64,000 nucleotides of DNA from Rubrivivax sp. (GTDB taxonomy: Bacteria > Pseudomonadota > Gammaproteobacteria > Burkholderiales > Burkholderiaceae_C), in contig JAHBZT010000001.1 of assembly GCA_019635315.1 (NCBI GenBank), forward strand, positions 1,658,001 to 1,722,000. Direction: 5' to 3'. Below are positions 51,650-60,007 of the stretch, piece by piece. The position numbers were made by a program, and so were the translations under genes. Position 1 is the first letter of the stretch, and each line of letters begins with the position of its first letter. Under the pieces are notes generated by a model. That model was not told the origin of the DNA. It ran no database searches and saw only the letters and a list, made by a program, of their open reading frames with translations.

Positions 51650-53011
51650 TCACGCGACGGTGCCGAAGGCGAGCCCCCGCGCCGGCTCCGCCACCGACTG
51701 CATCCGCATCACCGTCACCGCATTGCGGTGCCGGTGGCTCAGCACCGGCATCAGCCCGGCCTGCAGCAGCGCGTTGCCGCCTTCCTCGCCCAGGTACTGC
51801 TCGGCGCAGGCCTGCAGCTCGCGCTCGCCGTCCTTCGTGCAGGCATAGGCCGGCAGGTCGCCGATCTCGCGCTCGTCGCCGGGCTCGAAGTCCCAGCCGT
51901 TCAGCGTGAAGGCGCGGCCGACCAGCAGCGCCACCGCGAGCGCCGGGTTGCCCCACAGGAAATGCTCGTGCGCGGGCGCGGCGTCGAATTCCTCGAAGGC
52001 GAACGAGACCACCGGGTCGTGCGCCTTGCCGTAGGGCAGGCGCAGCAGCACGCGCGGCGCGGCGAGGCCGATCCAGGGCGCGGCCTCGCTGCCGCGCAGC
52101 GCGCGCCAGCCGGCCAGCGTCGGGTCGTCCGCGGCCCCCGCGAGCGCACGGTCGCCCTCGGCGATCCAGGGCCCGCCGGCCTGGCTGGCGACCAGGCCCA
52201 GCGCGGCGAGCAGGCCGATGTCGGTGTCCGACGGTCCGAAACGGTACAGACCGGCCAGCAGGTGCCAGGGCTCGCCGCCGGGCACGCCGCGCCAGCGGTC
52301 GGCCAGCGCGCGATGCAGCCCGGACTCGGCGAGCCGGCCCTGGCAGGCCACGACGTCGGCCAGCAATTCGTCGCGCGTCACGTCGAACAGGTGCAGCTGC
52401 AGGTCCTCGTCCAGCTCCAGGCTGCCGATCAGCCACTGCACGCCGCGCCAGGCCGCTTCCAGCGCCTGGAACGCCGGGTCGTGCAGCAGCGAGCGCATCT
52501 GCTCGGCGATCGCGCTGTCGACCGCCCTCAGGTAGGCCTGCGTCTCGGCGCGCGTGTCGGGCACGATGTGCGGCGCCACCACGCGCTGCAGCAGGGCCTC
52601 GATGCCGGTGGCCGGAACGGACGGCTTCGGCGTCCCGGCGGCTGCAGCCGCGCCCTGTCCGAGCAGCGACCCCAGCAGGTCGGCGGCCTGCGCCGGCGGC
52701 CGCGCACGTTCCTGGCGCAGCGCGTCGAACAGCGGCAGCCGTTGGTACAGCGCGTCGGGGTGGAAGTCGTCGAGCTGCGTGAAGTCCACGCTGCCGGCGG
52801 CCGTCTCGAGGCGCGGCGCCAGGCGCGCGATGACCGCGTCGAGGTTGTCGACGTCGACGCGGTGGGTGGGCCGGTCCGCCAGCGGCCGGCGCTCGGCCGC
52901 CGGTCGCGCGCTGAAGTCGCCGACGACCAGCAGCCGCAACGGCCCGCGACCGCGCCGGGCGGCGCTGGCCGGGCGGCCGGCCTCGAGCGTGAACTGCATG
53001 CGTCCTGGCAT
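51650..53011 (-). CDS. TssB-TssC-like fusion protein (ImpD-type), truncated at the C-terminus
   Basis: This 453-residue protein, encoded against the cluster, combines both sheath subunits. Residues about 20-110 match TssB (RVDVDNLDAVIARLAPRLET, DDFHPDAL), and residues about 160-453 match TssC (LEAAWRGVQWLIGSLELDE, then LLRLPYGKAHDPVVSFAFEEFD). It ends where TssC still has about 120 residues, so the C-terminal strands used for sheath interlocking are missing. The ATG at 53011 is chosen for an AGGA eight bases upstream; 53020 and 52999 are alternatives. The order of domains and the missing tail suggest an accessory or capping role, not a normal sheath subunit. I call it ImpD-like from the Imp gene set. 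Confidence 0.82.
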   Translation of the reverse strand: MPGRMQFTLEAGRPASAARRGRGPLRLLVVGDFSARPAAERRPLADRPTHRVDVDNLDAVIARLAPRLETAAGSVDFTQLDDFHPDALYQRLPLFDALRQERARPPAQAADLLGSLLGQGAAAAAGTPKPSVPATGIEALLQRVVAPHIVPDTRAETQAYLRAVDSAIAEQMRSLLHDPAFQALEAAWRGVQWLIGSLELDEDLQLHLFDVTRDELLADVVACQGRLAESGLHRALADRWRGVPGGEPWHLLAGLYRFGPSDTDIGLLAALGLVASQAGGPWIAEGDRALAGAADDPTLAGWRALRGSEAAPWIGLAAPRVLLRLPYGKAHDPVVSFAFEEFDAAPAHEHFLWGNPALAVALLVGRAFTLNGWDFEPGDEREIGDLPAYACTKDGERELQACAEQYLGEEGGNALLQAGLMPVLSHRHRNAVTVMRMQSVAEPARGLAFGTVA

Positions 53012-53147
53012 GACCTGCATCCTAGAGTGTCGCGAAGCCCCGGGGCTCCCGCGTGCGACGGAGGCACCCGCCCGGTCTAGGGGGCGGCGCGGCTTGTCGC
53101 GTCCGGTACTTTGCTTCAGAGTCGCGCACCGGGCAATCCGAATCTTC

Positions 53148-54500
53148 ATGCCGAACGACCACGCCAGCGTCGCCGAACGCCCAGCCCCTGCCGCCGCTCC
53201 CGAGCTCGCGCCGCGGCTGCAGCAGGCCATGCAGTGGCACGCCGACGGCCGTCTCGACGAGGCCGAGGCCGGCTACCGCAGCGTGCTGGCCGAGGTGCCT
53301 GCGCATCCCGACGCGCTGCATCTGCTGGGTGTCCTGAAGGCGCAGCGCGGTCACCATGCCGAGGCCGCGCGGCTGATCGCCGCCGCGATCGCAGCCCGCC
53401 CGCACGAGGCGATGTTCCACAACAACTACGGCAACGTCTGCACCGAGTGCGGTCGCCTCGACGAGGCCGAGGCGAGCTACCTGCGCGCGCTGGAGCTCGA
53501 CGGCACCCGCGTCGATGCGCTGAACAACCTCGGCGTGCTGCTCGGCGCGCGCGGCGACGCCGCGGGCGCGGAGAAGGTGCTGCGCCGCGTCGTCGAGCTC
53601 GCGCCGGACTTCACCGACGCGCGCCAGAACCTGGCCAGCCACCTGTTCCGCAGCGGGCGCCTGCCGGAGGCGGTGCAGCAGTGTGTCGAGGGCCTGCTGG
53701 TCGCGCCGCGCAGCGCCGCGCTGCGCCGGGTGCTGGGCGTCGCCTACTCGATGATGGGCATGAAGGACGAGGCCATTGCCGTCTGGCGTGCCTGGCTGCA
53801 GGCCGAGCCCGGCAACGCGCTGGCCGAGCACCACCTGCGCGCCTGCACCGGCGAGGACGTGCCTGCGCGCGCGGCCGATGCCTACGTGCAGCGTGTCTTC
53901 GACGCCTTCGCCGTCAGTTTCGACGCCAAGCTCGCGTCGCTGGCTTACCGCGCGCCCGAGCTGGTGGCGCAGGCGCTGGCCCGTCACGCCGGCGAGCCTC
54001 GGCGCGACCGCGCCGTGCTCGACGCCGGCTGTGGCACCGGCCTGTGCGCGCCCTTGCTCGCGCCCTGGTCGGCACGCCTGGTCGGCGTGGACCTGTCCGC
54101 CGGCATGCTGGCCAAGGCGCGTGCGCGCGGCGGCTACGGCGAGCTGGTGCAGGCCGAGCTGGTGGCGTTCCTGCGTGAACGCGGTCGCGCCTGGGACCTG
54201 ATCGTCTCCGCCGACACCTTGTGCTATTTCGGCGTGCTGGAGGACTTCGCGGCGGCGGCCGCCGCCGCGCTGCGGCCGCGCGGGCTGCTGGTCTTCACGG
54301 TCGAGGCGCTGGACGCGGCGTCCGAGGACGCCGGCACGGACCACCGCCTGCTCGAGCACGGGCGCTACAGTCACCGCCGCGGCTACGTCGAGCGCGTGCT
54401 GCGCGAAGCCGGGCTGCGCGTGCTGGAGATCGCGGCCGCCGTGCTGCGCAGCGAGGGCGGCGATCCGGTGCACGGCTGGGTCGTCGTCGCGTCGGCCTAG
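53148..54500 (+). CDS. TPR-containing SAM-dependent methyltransferase
   Basis: The 450-residue protein has tetratricopeptide repeats at about residues 20-235 (WHADGRLDEAEAGYRSVLAE, NNYGNVCTECGRLDEAEASY). A class-I methyltransferase domain follows with VLDAGCGTGLCAPL (Asp292) as the SAM loop, VGVDLSAGMLAKAR as the next strand and LIVSADTLCYFG further on. It lies between the ImpD-type gene (divergent, 136 bp) and vgrG. Substrate is unknown; the TPR half probably binds a protein partner, possibly a T6SS component. Confidence 0.85.
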   Translation: MPNDHASVAERPAPAAAPELAPRLQQAMQWHADGRLDEAEAGYRSVLAEVPAHPDALHLLGVLKAQRGHHAEAARLIAAAIAARPHEAMFHNNYGNVCTECGRLDEAEASYLRALELDGTRVDALNNLGVLLGARGDAAGAEKVLRRVVELAPDFTDARQNLASHLFRSGRLPEAVQQCVEGLLVAPRSAALRRVLGVAYSMMGMKDEAIAVWRAWLQAEPGNALAEHHLRACTGEDVPARAADAYVQRVFDAFAVSFDAKLASLAYRAPELVAQALARHAGEPRRDRAVLDAGCGTGLCAPLLAPWSARLVGVDLSAGMLAKARARGGYGELVQAELVAFLRERGRAWDLIVSADTLCYFGVLEDFAAAAAAALRPRGLLVFTVEALDAASEDAGTDHRLLEHGRYSHRRGYVERVLREAGLRVLEIAAAVLRSEGGDPVHGWVVVASA

Positions 54501-54522
54501 CAACCAGGACTGCATATCCACC

Positions 54523-56583
54523 ATGGCCGACGATGCCCTGCCGATCCAGATGAAGCTCGTGTGCGACGCCGCACCGTCGCTGCACTTCAAGTCGATGTCG
54601 GCGCTGGAGGAGGTGTCGCGCCTGTTCGAGCTGCGTGTCGTGGCGGTCAGCGACGACAACGACGTCAGCGCCGACGATGTGCTCGGAAAGCCGGCGGCCG
54701 TGTCGATCGAGGTCGCCGACGGGCAGCTGCGCTGGTTCCACGGCGTCGTGGCCGCATTCGGCATCGACGGCGTCGAGGGCCGGCGCTACAGCTACCGGCT
54801 CGTCCTGCGGCCCTGGCTGTGGCTGCTGACGCGTTCGGCCGACCTGCGCATCTTCCAGGAGATGAGCGCGCTGGAGATCGTCAAGCAGGTCTTCGGCGAC
54901 TACACGGGCAACTTCGTCGACGAGACCACCGGCAGCTACGGCACGCGCACCTACTGCGTGCAGTACCGCGAGACCGACTTCGACTTCGTCAGCCGCCTGA
55001 TGGAGGAAGAGGGCATCTTCTACTACTTCCGCCACAGCGAGGACAAGCACGAGCTGGTGCTGGCGGACGCGCCGGGCACCCACGTGGCGGTCGAGGGCTT
55101 CGCCGAGATCGCGTACTTCGAGGACGAGCGCGCGCTCGGCGAGCGCCAGGGCATCAACGTCTGGCGCATGCGCCACGAGATCCAGACCGGCAAGTGGACG
55201 CTGTCGGACTACAACTTCGAGACGCCCAGCACCAGCCTGCTGTCGACCACCGTCGAGTCCGGGCGCGGCCACGGCGAGAACGCGCACGAGGTCTACGACT
55301 ATCCGGGCCTGTATGCCGTGAAGGCCGACGGCGACGCGCGCGCGCAGGTGCGCCTGGACGAGGCGAGCAGCCGCTTCACGCGCTTCACCGGCCAGGGCAA
55401 CACGCCCGGGCTGGCCGCCGGCGCGCTGTTCACGCTGGTCGGTCACGATCGCGACGACCAGAACGCCGACTATGTCGTGCTGCAGACGCGCATCGACGCC
55501 GTGCAGGCCGGCTACGAGGCCGGCGTCGGCGAGGACACGCGCTTCCTGTGCCGTTTCGTCGCGCAGAGCCATGCCGACCCCTTCCGCCCGGCGCGCATCA
55601 CGCGCAAGCCCACCGTGGCCGGGCCGCAGACCGCGCTGGTGGTCGGCGGCGGCGGGGAGGGCGAGATCGAGACCGACGAGCATGGCCGCATCAAGGTGCA
55701 GTTCCACTGGGACCGCCTGGGCCAGAAGGACGCCAACAGTTCCTGCTGGCTGCGCGTGGCCAGCGGCTGGGCCGGCAACGGCTGGGGCATGCTGTCGCTG
55801 CCGCGCATCGGCCAGGAGGTCGTCGTCGCCTTCCTGGAGGGCGACCCGGACCAGCCGCTGGTCATCGGCCGCGTGCACAACGCCGAGCAGAAGACGCCCT
55901 ACGACCTGCCGGCCAACGCCAGCGTCAGCACGATCAAGAGCCGCAGCATGGGCGGCGGTGCCGACGAATTCAACGAGCTGCGCTTCGAGGACAAGGCCGG
56001 CTCCGAATACGTGCTGCTGCACGCCCAGAAGGACCGCCTGGAGTTCGTCGAGGAGACGCTGAAGGCCGAGATCGGCGTCGACGAGCACCGCATCGTCAAG
56101 GGCAACCGGAAGGAGAAGATCGAGGGCGACCAGCACCATCAGGTGGTCGGCGCGGTCAAGCAGAAGGTCGACGGCAAGTGGAGCCTGAAGGTCGCCGACG
56201 AGATGATGATCGGCACCGACGCGAAGGCGCACCTGAAGTCGGCCCAGGACCTGCGCGTCGAGGGCGGGACCAAGGTGTCGCTGAAGGCCGGCACCGAGCT
56301 GCACGTGAAGGCCGGCCAAAACACCGGCCTGGACAGTGGCATGAACGTGCACATCAAGGGCGGCATGAACGTCGTCATCGAGGCCGGCCTACAGCTGACG
56401 ATCAAGGTCGGCGGGTCCTCGGTGGTGCTGGGGCCGGACGGCGTCTCGATCACCGGGCCGCTGGTCAAGGTCAATTCCGGCGGCGGCGCCGGCAGCGGCA
56501 GCGGGGCCAGCCCGGACGCGCCCACTGCGCCCGAGGCGCCCGAGGATCCCGAGGCGCCGGAAGATCCGCTGTCGCACCGCTGA
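54523..56583 (+). CDS. vgrG: VgrG spike protein (TssI)
   Basis: VgrG trimers cap the Hcp tube and puncture the target. The 686-residue protein has the gp27-like base (about 1-380, with the YRETDFDFVSRLMEEEGIFYYF block). The OB-fold with GRIKVQFHWDRLGQKD follows, and then the gp5-type beta-helix with repeated charged strands (DUF2345-like). The C-terminal tail beyond residue 660 is Gly/Ser then Pro/Glu/Asp-rich and may bind the PAAR-like tip or an adaptor. No extra enzymatic domain is fused. It starts 22 bp after the methyltransferase gene and is followed by an 840-bp repeat-filled gap. Confidence 0.96.
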   Translation: MADDALPIQMKLVCDAAPSLHFKSMSALEEVSRLFELRVVAVSDDNDVSADDVLGKPAAVSIEVADGQLRWFHGVVAAFGIDGVEGRRYSYRLVLRPWLWLLTRSADLRIFQEMSALEIVKQVFGDYTGNFVDETTGSYGTRTYCVQYRETDFDFVSRLMEEEGIFYYFRHSEDKHELVLADAPGTHVAVEGFAEIAYFEDERALGERQGINVWRMRHEIQTGKWTLSDYNFETPSTSLLSTTVESGRGHGENAHEVYDYPGLYAVKADGDARAQVRLDEASSRFTRFTGQGNTPGLAAGALFTLVGHDRDDQNADYVVLQTRIDAVQAGYEAGVGEDTRFLCRFVAQSHADPFRPARITRKPTVAGPQTALVVGGGGEGEIETDEHGRIKVQFHWDRLGQKDANSSCWLRVASGWAGNGWGMLSLPRIGQEVVVAFLEGDPDQPLVIGRVHNAEQKTPYDLPANASVSTIKSRSMGGGADEFNELRFEDKAGSEYVLLHAQKDRLEFVEETLKAEIGVDEHRIVKGNRKEKIEGDQHHQVVGAVKQKVDGKWSLKVADEMMIGTDAKAHLKSAQDLRVEGGTKVSLKAGTELHVKAGQNTGLDSGMNVHIKGGMNVVIEAGLQLTIKVGGSSVVLGPDGVSITGPLVKVNSGGGAGSGSGASPDAPTAPEAPEDPEAPEDPLSHR

Positions 56584-56770
56584 CATGCCGGTCCCGCACC
56601 CGCAGTGTTCGCGGCCCGACATGGCTGACCTGGCGGCGTCGGGGCGGCAGGGCGACATCGACGCGGATACCTGGCGGGCAATGACTGATTGCGGCGCGTT
56701 GCGGACGTCCGGCCCGTACTTGCCTGCTTGCGCTTTGCTGCCGTTTCTTCGGACTGCAAGCGCCAGCGCA

Positions 56771-57009
56771 TCGCGCCAGGCGGTACCCGCTGCCGGCTCA
56801 GGGTTCCGCGGTCGCCGCCTTCGGCGTCGACTTCCCTGCGCTGCTCGCTTCGGGGTCGCGCCGCCCAACTCACTTCGCTCGCTGCGCTCGCTCCGTTCGG
56901 ACATCGGCGGCGAGTCAGATGTCGAGGCGCGCACTGCGTGCGCGCCGACCCCGAAGCTGCGCTGCTCGGCGCTTCACTATTCGCCGGCAGCGGGTACCGC
57001 CTGTCGCGA
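56771..57009. repeat. nested inverted-repeat element 1
   Basis: The 27-bp arms at 56771-56797 and 56983-57009 are complementary at 26 positions. Between them lies a 54-bp core (56865-56918, with the repetitive CTCGCTGCGCTCGCTCCG stretch), flanked by an 11-bp pair at CTTCGGGGTCG/CGACCCCGAAG. The core recurs in reverse at 57147-57200 with 51 of 54 matches. The element occupies part of the gap 56584-57422, which otherwise holds no supported gene; frames in it are artefacts of the repeats. Confidence 0.85.
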
Positions 57010-57057
57010 AGTCCACCGACAGTGGCGTGCGAGGTGCCGGCACGCCACCGCCGTGTC

Positions 57058-57294
57058 GCGAAGCCGCGTGGGGGCAGCCCGCAGCGCCCATGGGAGGCGC
57101 CGAGAAGCGCAGAACGCTTGGCCGCGCGCGCAGCGCGCCTCCCCAACTGACTCGCCGCCGATGTCCGAACGGAGCGAACGAAGTGAGCGAAGTGAGTTGG
57201 CGGCGGGCCAAGCGTTCGAGCATCGCAGGGCAGTCGGCGCGCAGCGCCGACCGCCAGACTCTGGGCGATGCGGGCTGCCCCGGCGCGGCTTCGC
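57058..57294. repeat. nested inverted-repeat element 2, opposite orientation
   Basis: The 32-bp arms at 57058-57089 and 57263-57294 are complementary at 29 positions. An inner pair AACGCTTGGCC (57113-57123) and its complement (57206-57216) surround the core at 57147-57200. The core is the reverse complement of the core in element 1, while the arms differ in sequence. The length (237 bp) and the core offset are nearly the same as in element 1 (239 bp). Confidence 0.85.
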
Positions 57295-57422
57295 TGCGCC
57301 GGTGTCGGCACGCACGCGCAGCGCGCCGCTGCGAGTGTCGGCAATGCGCGGCAAGCCGTCTCTGACTTCATCGAGACGCTCGAGCCTGCACGCGGCGCGC
57401 GAAGCGCGGTGGAGCCGCTGAG

Positions 57423-59138
57423 ATGCAGCCGCCGCAGACCGAGGCCATCGAGCGCGCGCACTGGGGGGCCTTCGTCGGCCAGCTTGCCGAGCACCTGGCG
57501 GCGCAGTGGCCGGCGATGCCCGAACGCCTGGGCGAGCGCTACCAGGCCTTCGTCGAGACCGCGGTCGCGCAGGCCGAGAAGCGCGGCCTGGCGCGTGCCG
57601 CGAGCATCGCGCGCTACGTCAACCTCAACTTCGTCTGGGGCCCGTCGTTCCACGACCGGCCCGGCTTCGAGTGGGCCGCCGGCCTGTTGGCGGCGCCGCG
57701 CGAGCAGGAATGGTCGACCATGCACCGGCTGGTGCGCCGTTCGCTGGCCGAACTGCGGCGCCTGCCCGAGGCGCGCATCGCGCCGGAAGCGCTCGCGCTG
57801 TCCGACGAGCGGCTGCTCGACCGCTTCGGCACGCTGGGCCGGCGTGGTGCGCTGCATCCCCACGAGCCGCCGCCGGCGCCGCGCCGCGCCTGCGACGTCG
57901 AGGCCGCCGAGCTGCGGCTGCTGCAGCCTGCGGTCGAGCAGCACTACGTGCTCGTGGCCGGGCAGTGGCAGCGCGTGCCGCTGCCGGCACCGGCGCCGCT
58001 GCGCGTGACGGCGGCCGATCCGATGCCGCGGCTCGTCGGCGTGCTGTCGCAGCCGCCCGGTCATGCGCAGCCGGCGCGGCTGCAGTGGCGCACGCGCACG
58101 CAGGCTGTCTGCGACGTCGACCTGCACCCGGCGCTGTCGTTCGCCGGCAGCCACGGCCTGTGGCGCTGGCAGGGGCACGAGGCGCGCGCGGTGAGCTGGC
58201 CGGTATCGACGCTGGAGCAGCCGGCGCCGCCGCCGGGCACCGTGATCGCCGAGGAGACCTCGCCCGACATCTTCAAGCTCGACCTCGCGGTGTGCGGCCT
58301 GCGCGACGACGGCGACCCGATCGGCAGCCTGGCCGGCCAGGTCTGGGTCTGGCCGGCCGAGCAATGGTGGCTGGAACTGCAGCGCGGCGCGCCGGCGGCG
58401 CAGCCGGTGGGCGGGACCGCGCCGCCGCGCGCCGCCACGCGCTGCCGTGTCGAGCGCGACGGCGTCGCGCAGGACGGCGGTGCGCTGCGCGAGGCGTTCG
58501 AGCAGGGCCTGGACGCTGCCGTCGGTCAAGCGCTGGGCCAGCTGCACGAGGCCTGGCAGGCCGTCGACGGCCTCGTGTCGCCGCGGCTCGAGGGGCTGCT
58601 CGCGCTGCTGGTCGGGCGTGCCGCGCTGACCTGGGGCTGGCGCCTCGGCGCCGGCGGGCTGGACGGGCGCGCGCTGATGCGTGTCGTCGGCGAACTCGAG
58701 ATGCAGGCCTGCCAGGCTGAGCTGAGCTTCGAGGGCGAGCTCACCGACGGCGACGCGCGCAGCCGCCTCGCCCTGCGCTGTGGCGGCAAGGCGCCGCTGC
58801 GCCATGCGCTGCGCCGCGAGACGGCCGAGCCGCCGCTGCTGGCCGCGCTGATGCCGCTGCGCGCGAGCTTCCGCTTCCCGTTCGAGGCCGAGCTGCTGCC
58901 GCTGGCCGCCGACAGCGGCGCGCTGCTGCTGGCCGCCGGCCCCTGCACCGGCGCGCTCGCCGGCGAGGCCGGGCTGCGCCCGCGCACCAGCGGCGGCAGT
59001 GGCTGGGAGTGGTTTGCCCAGCTGCGGCTGGAGCCGGTGATGCTGCCGCTGGAACGGGTCGACCCACTGCTCGGCAGCCAGCGCAGCACGGTCGCGCTGC
59101 TGCCGGCGGCCACGCTGCTGGACTGGAAGCTCGCCTGA
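57423..59138 (+). CDS. uncharacterised T6SS-cluster protein (571 residues)
   Basis: I do not recognise this protein. It is mostly mixed alpha/beta, without signal peptide or transmembrane helix, so it is probably cytoplasmic. Residues 60-70 hold a conserved-looking YVNLNFVWGPSFHDRPGFEW stretch, and the middle is rich in Trp. GGAG lies about eight bases before the ATG. Its TGA overlaps the ATG of the next gene by one base, and the two lie between vgrG and the FHA gene. They probably act together in the T6SS; the role is unknown. Confidence 0.72.
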   Translation: MQPPQTEAIERAHWGAFVGQLAEHLAAQWPAMPERLGERYQAFVETAVAQAEKRGLARAASIARYVNLNFVWGPSFHDRPGFEWAAGLLAAPREQEWSTMHRLVRRSLAELRRLPEARIAPEALALSDERLLDRFGTLGRRGALHPHEPPPAPRRACDVEAAELRLLQPAVEQHYVLVAGQWQRVPLPAPAPLRVTAADPMPRLVGVLSQPPGHAQPARLQWRTRTQAVCDVDLHPALSFAGSHGLWRWQGHEARAVSWPVSTLEQPAPPPGTVIAEETSPDIFKLDLAVCGLRDDGDPIGSLAGQVWVWPAEQWWLELQRGAPAAQPVGGTAPPRAATRCRVERDGVAQDGGALREAFEQGLDAAVGQALGQLHEAWQAVDGLVSPRLEGLLALLVGRAALTWGWRLGAGGLDGRALMRVVGELEMQACQAELSFEGELTDGDARSRLALRCGGKAPLRHALRRETAEPPLLAALMPLRASFRFPFEAELLPLAADSGALLLAAGPCTGALAGEAGLRPRTSGGSGWEWFAQLRLEPVMLPLERVDPLLGSQRSTVALLPAATLLDWKLA

Positions 59139-59932
59139 TGGAACGCCTGCTGGTGCTGCGGCTGGAGAGCGTGGGCGTCACGGCCGAGGCGCTGCTCAAT
59201 GGCGTGCCGGTGGCGCGCACCGGGCCGGCGCGCCGCGTCGTCACGGTGCCGGTGCACGAATACACGCTGGCCGGCACGAACGAGGTCGAGCTGCACATCG
59301 AGCCGCCGCCGCCCGGTGCCGAGGCGGCGACGCAGCCGCTGCTGTCCGACGGCCAGCAGGCCGCCAGCCTGCGCTTGCTGCTGCCGCGCATCGGCCAGGT
59401 CGCGCACCCGGCCCATGCGCGCACGCTGGCCGAACTGGACTGGGCGCCGCCGGCCGATGCGGTGACCGAGGTGCCGCACGTGATGACGGGCCGCGTCGAG
59501 CTGCCGATCGCCTTTCCGCGCTGGCGCTGGCTGGACGCGCCGCCGGCCGAGGACCCGGCCGCCCTGCGCGCGCCGGTCGCGAAGTTCCTGCAGGGGCTGG
59601 CGCTGGGTCTGGCGCGCGGCGACCCCGAGCCGCTGGTGCAGGCGGCTCGGCTGCGTTTCGAGGAACTCGCGCAGGCCTACCAGCATGTGCTGGCCGACGA
59701 TGTCGGGCGCTTCAGGCTGCGCATCCAGCGCTGGCATGCCGAGCAGCCGCTGAAGCCCGTGATGCCCAAGGCCGATGCGCTGCTGCTGCGTCCGCTGGCC
59801 GGCGGGCGGCTGCTCGAGTGCCTGGCGCCGGACGGCGAACCGGTGCTCGCCAGCCCGCTGGCCGGTGGCGGCCGTGCAGTCTGGCCGCTGCGCGTGGCCG
59901 CCATCGAGGGTCGCTTCTATGTGCTGCGCTGA
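59138..59932 (+). CDS. uncharacterised T6SS-cluster protein (264 residues)
   Basis: The 264-residue product is not recognised. Its first 130 residues look beta-rich, with alternating strands such as RLESVGVTAEALLNGVPV and REVELHI-like edges. The rest is helical, with a central AKFLQGLALGLARGDPEPLVQAARLRFEELAQ region. No export signal is seen. It overlaps the preceding gene by one base and precedes the FHA gene by 75 bp. A coupled pair with its neighbour is the only functional clue. Confidence 0.72.
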   Translation: MERLLVLRLESVGVTAEALLNGVPVARTGPARRVVTVPVHEYTLAGTNEVELHIEPPPPGAEAATQPLLSDGQQAASLRLLLPRIGQVAHPAHARTLAELDWAPPADAVTEVPHVMTGRVELPIAFPRWRWLDAPPAEDPAALRAPVAKFLQGLALGLARGDPEPLVQAARLRFEELAQAYQHVLADDVGRFRLRIQRWHAEQPLKPVMPKADALLLRPLAGGRLLECLAPDGEPVLASPLAGGGRAVWPLRVAAIEGRFYVLR

Positions 59933-60007
59933 GCACGCCGCTATGCTGCGCGCTGAACGCGCGAGCCGCGCGCATGACGACCCAGGTGCCCGAGGAGCAG
60001 CCCCCGG

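Noticed and set aside
56585-57421. Several overlapping open frames (including SERSER-type peptides) behind vgrG
   Set aside because: They arise from the inverted-repeat cores and appear on both strands; none has a ribosome site or domain.
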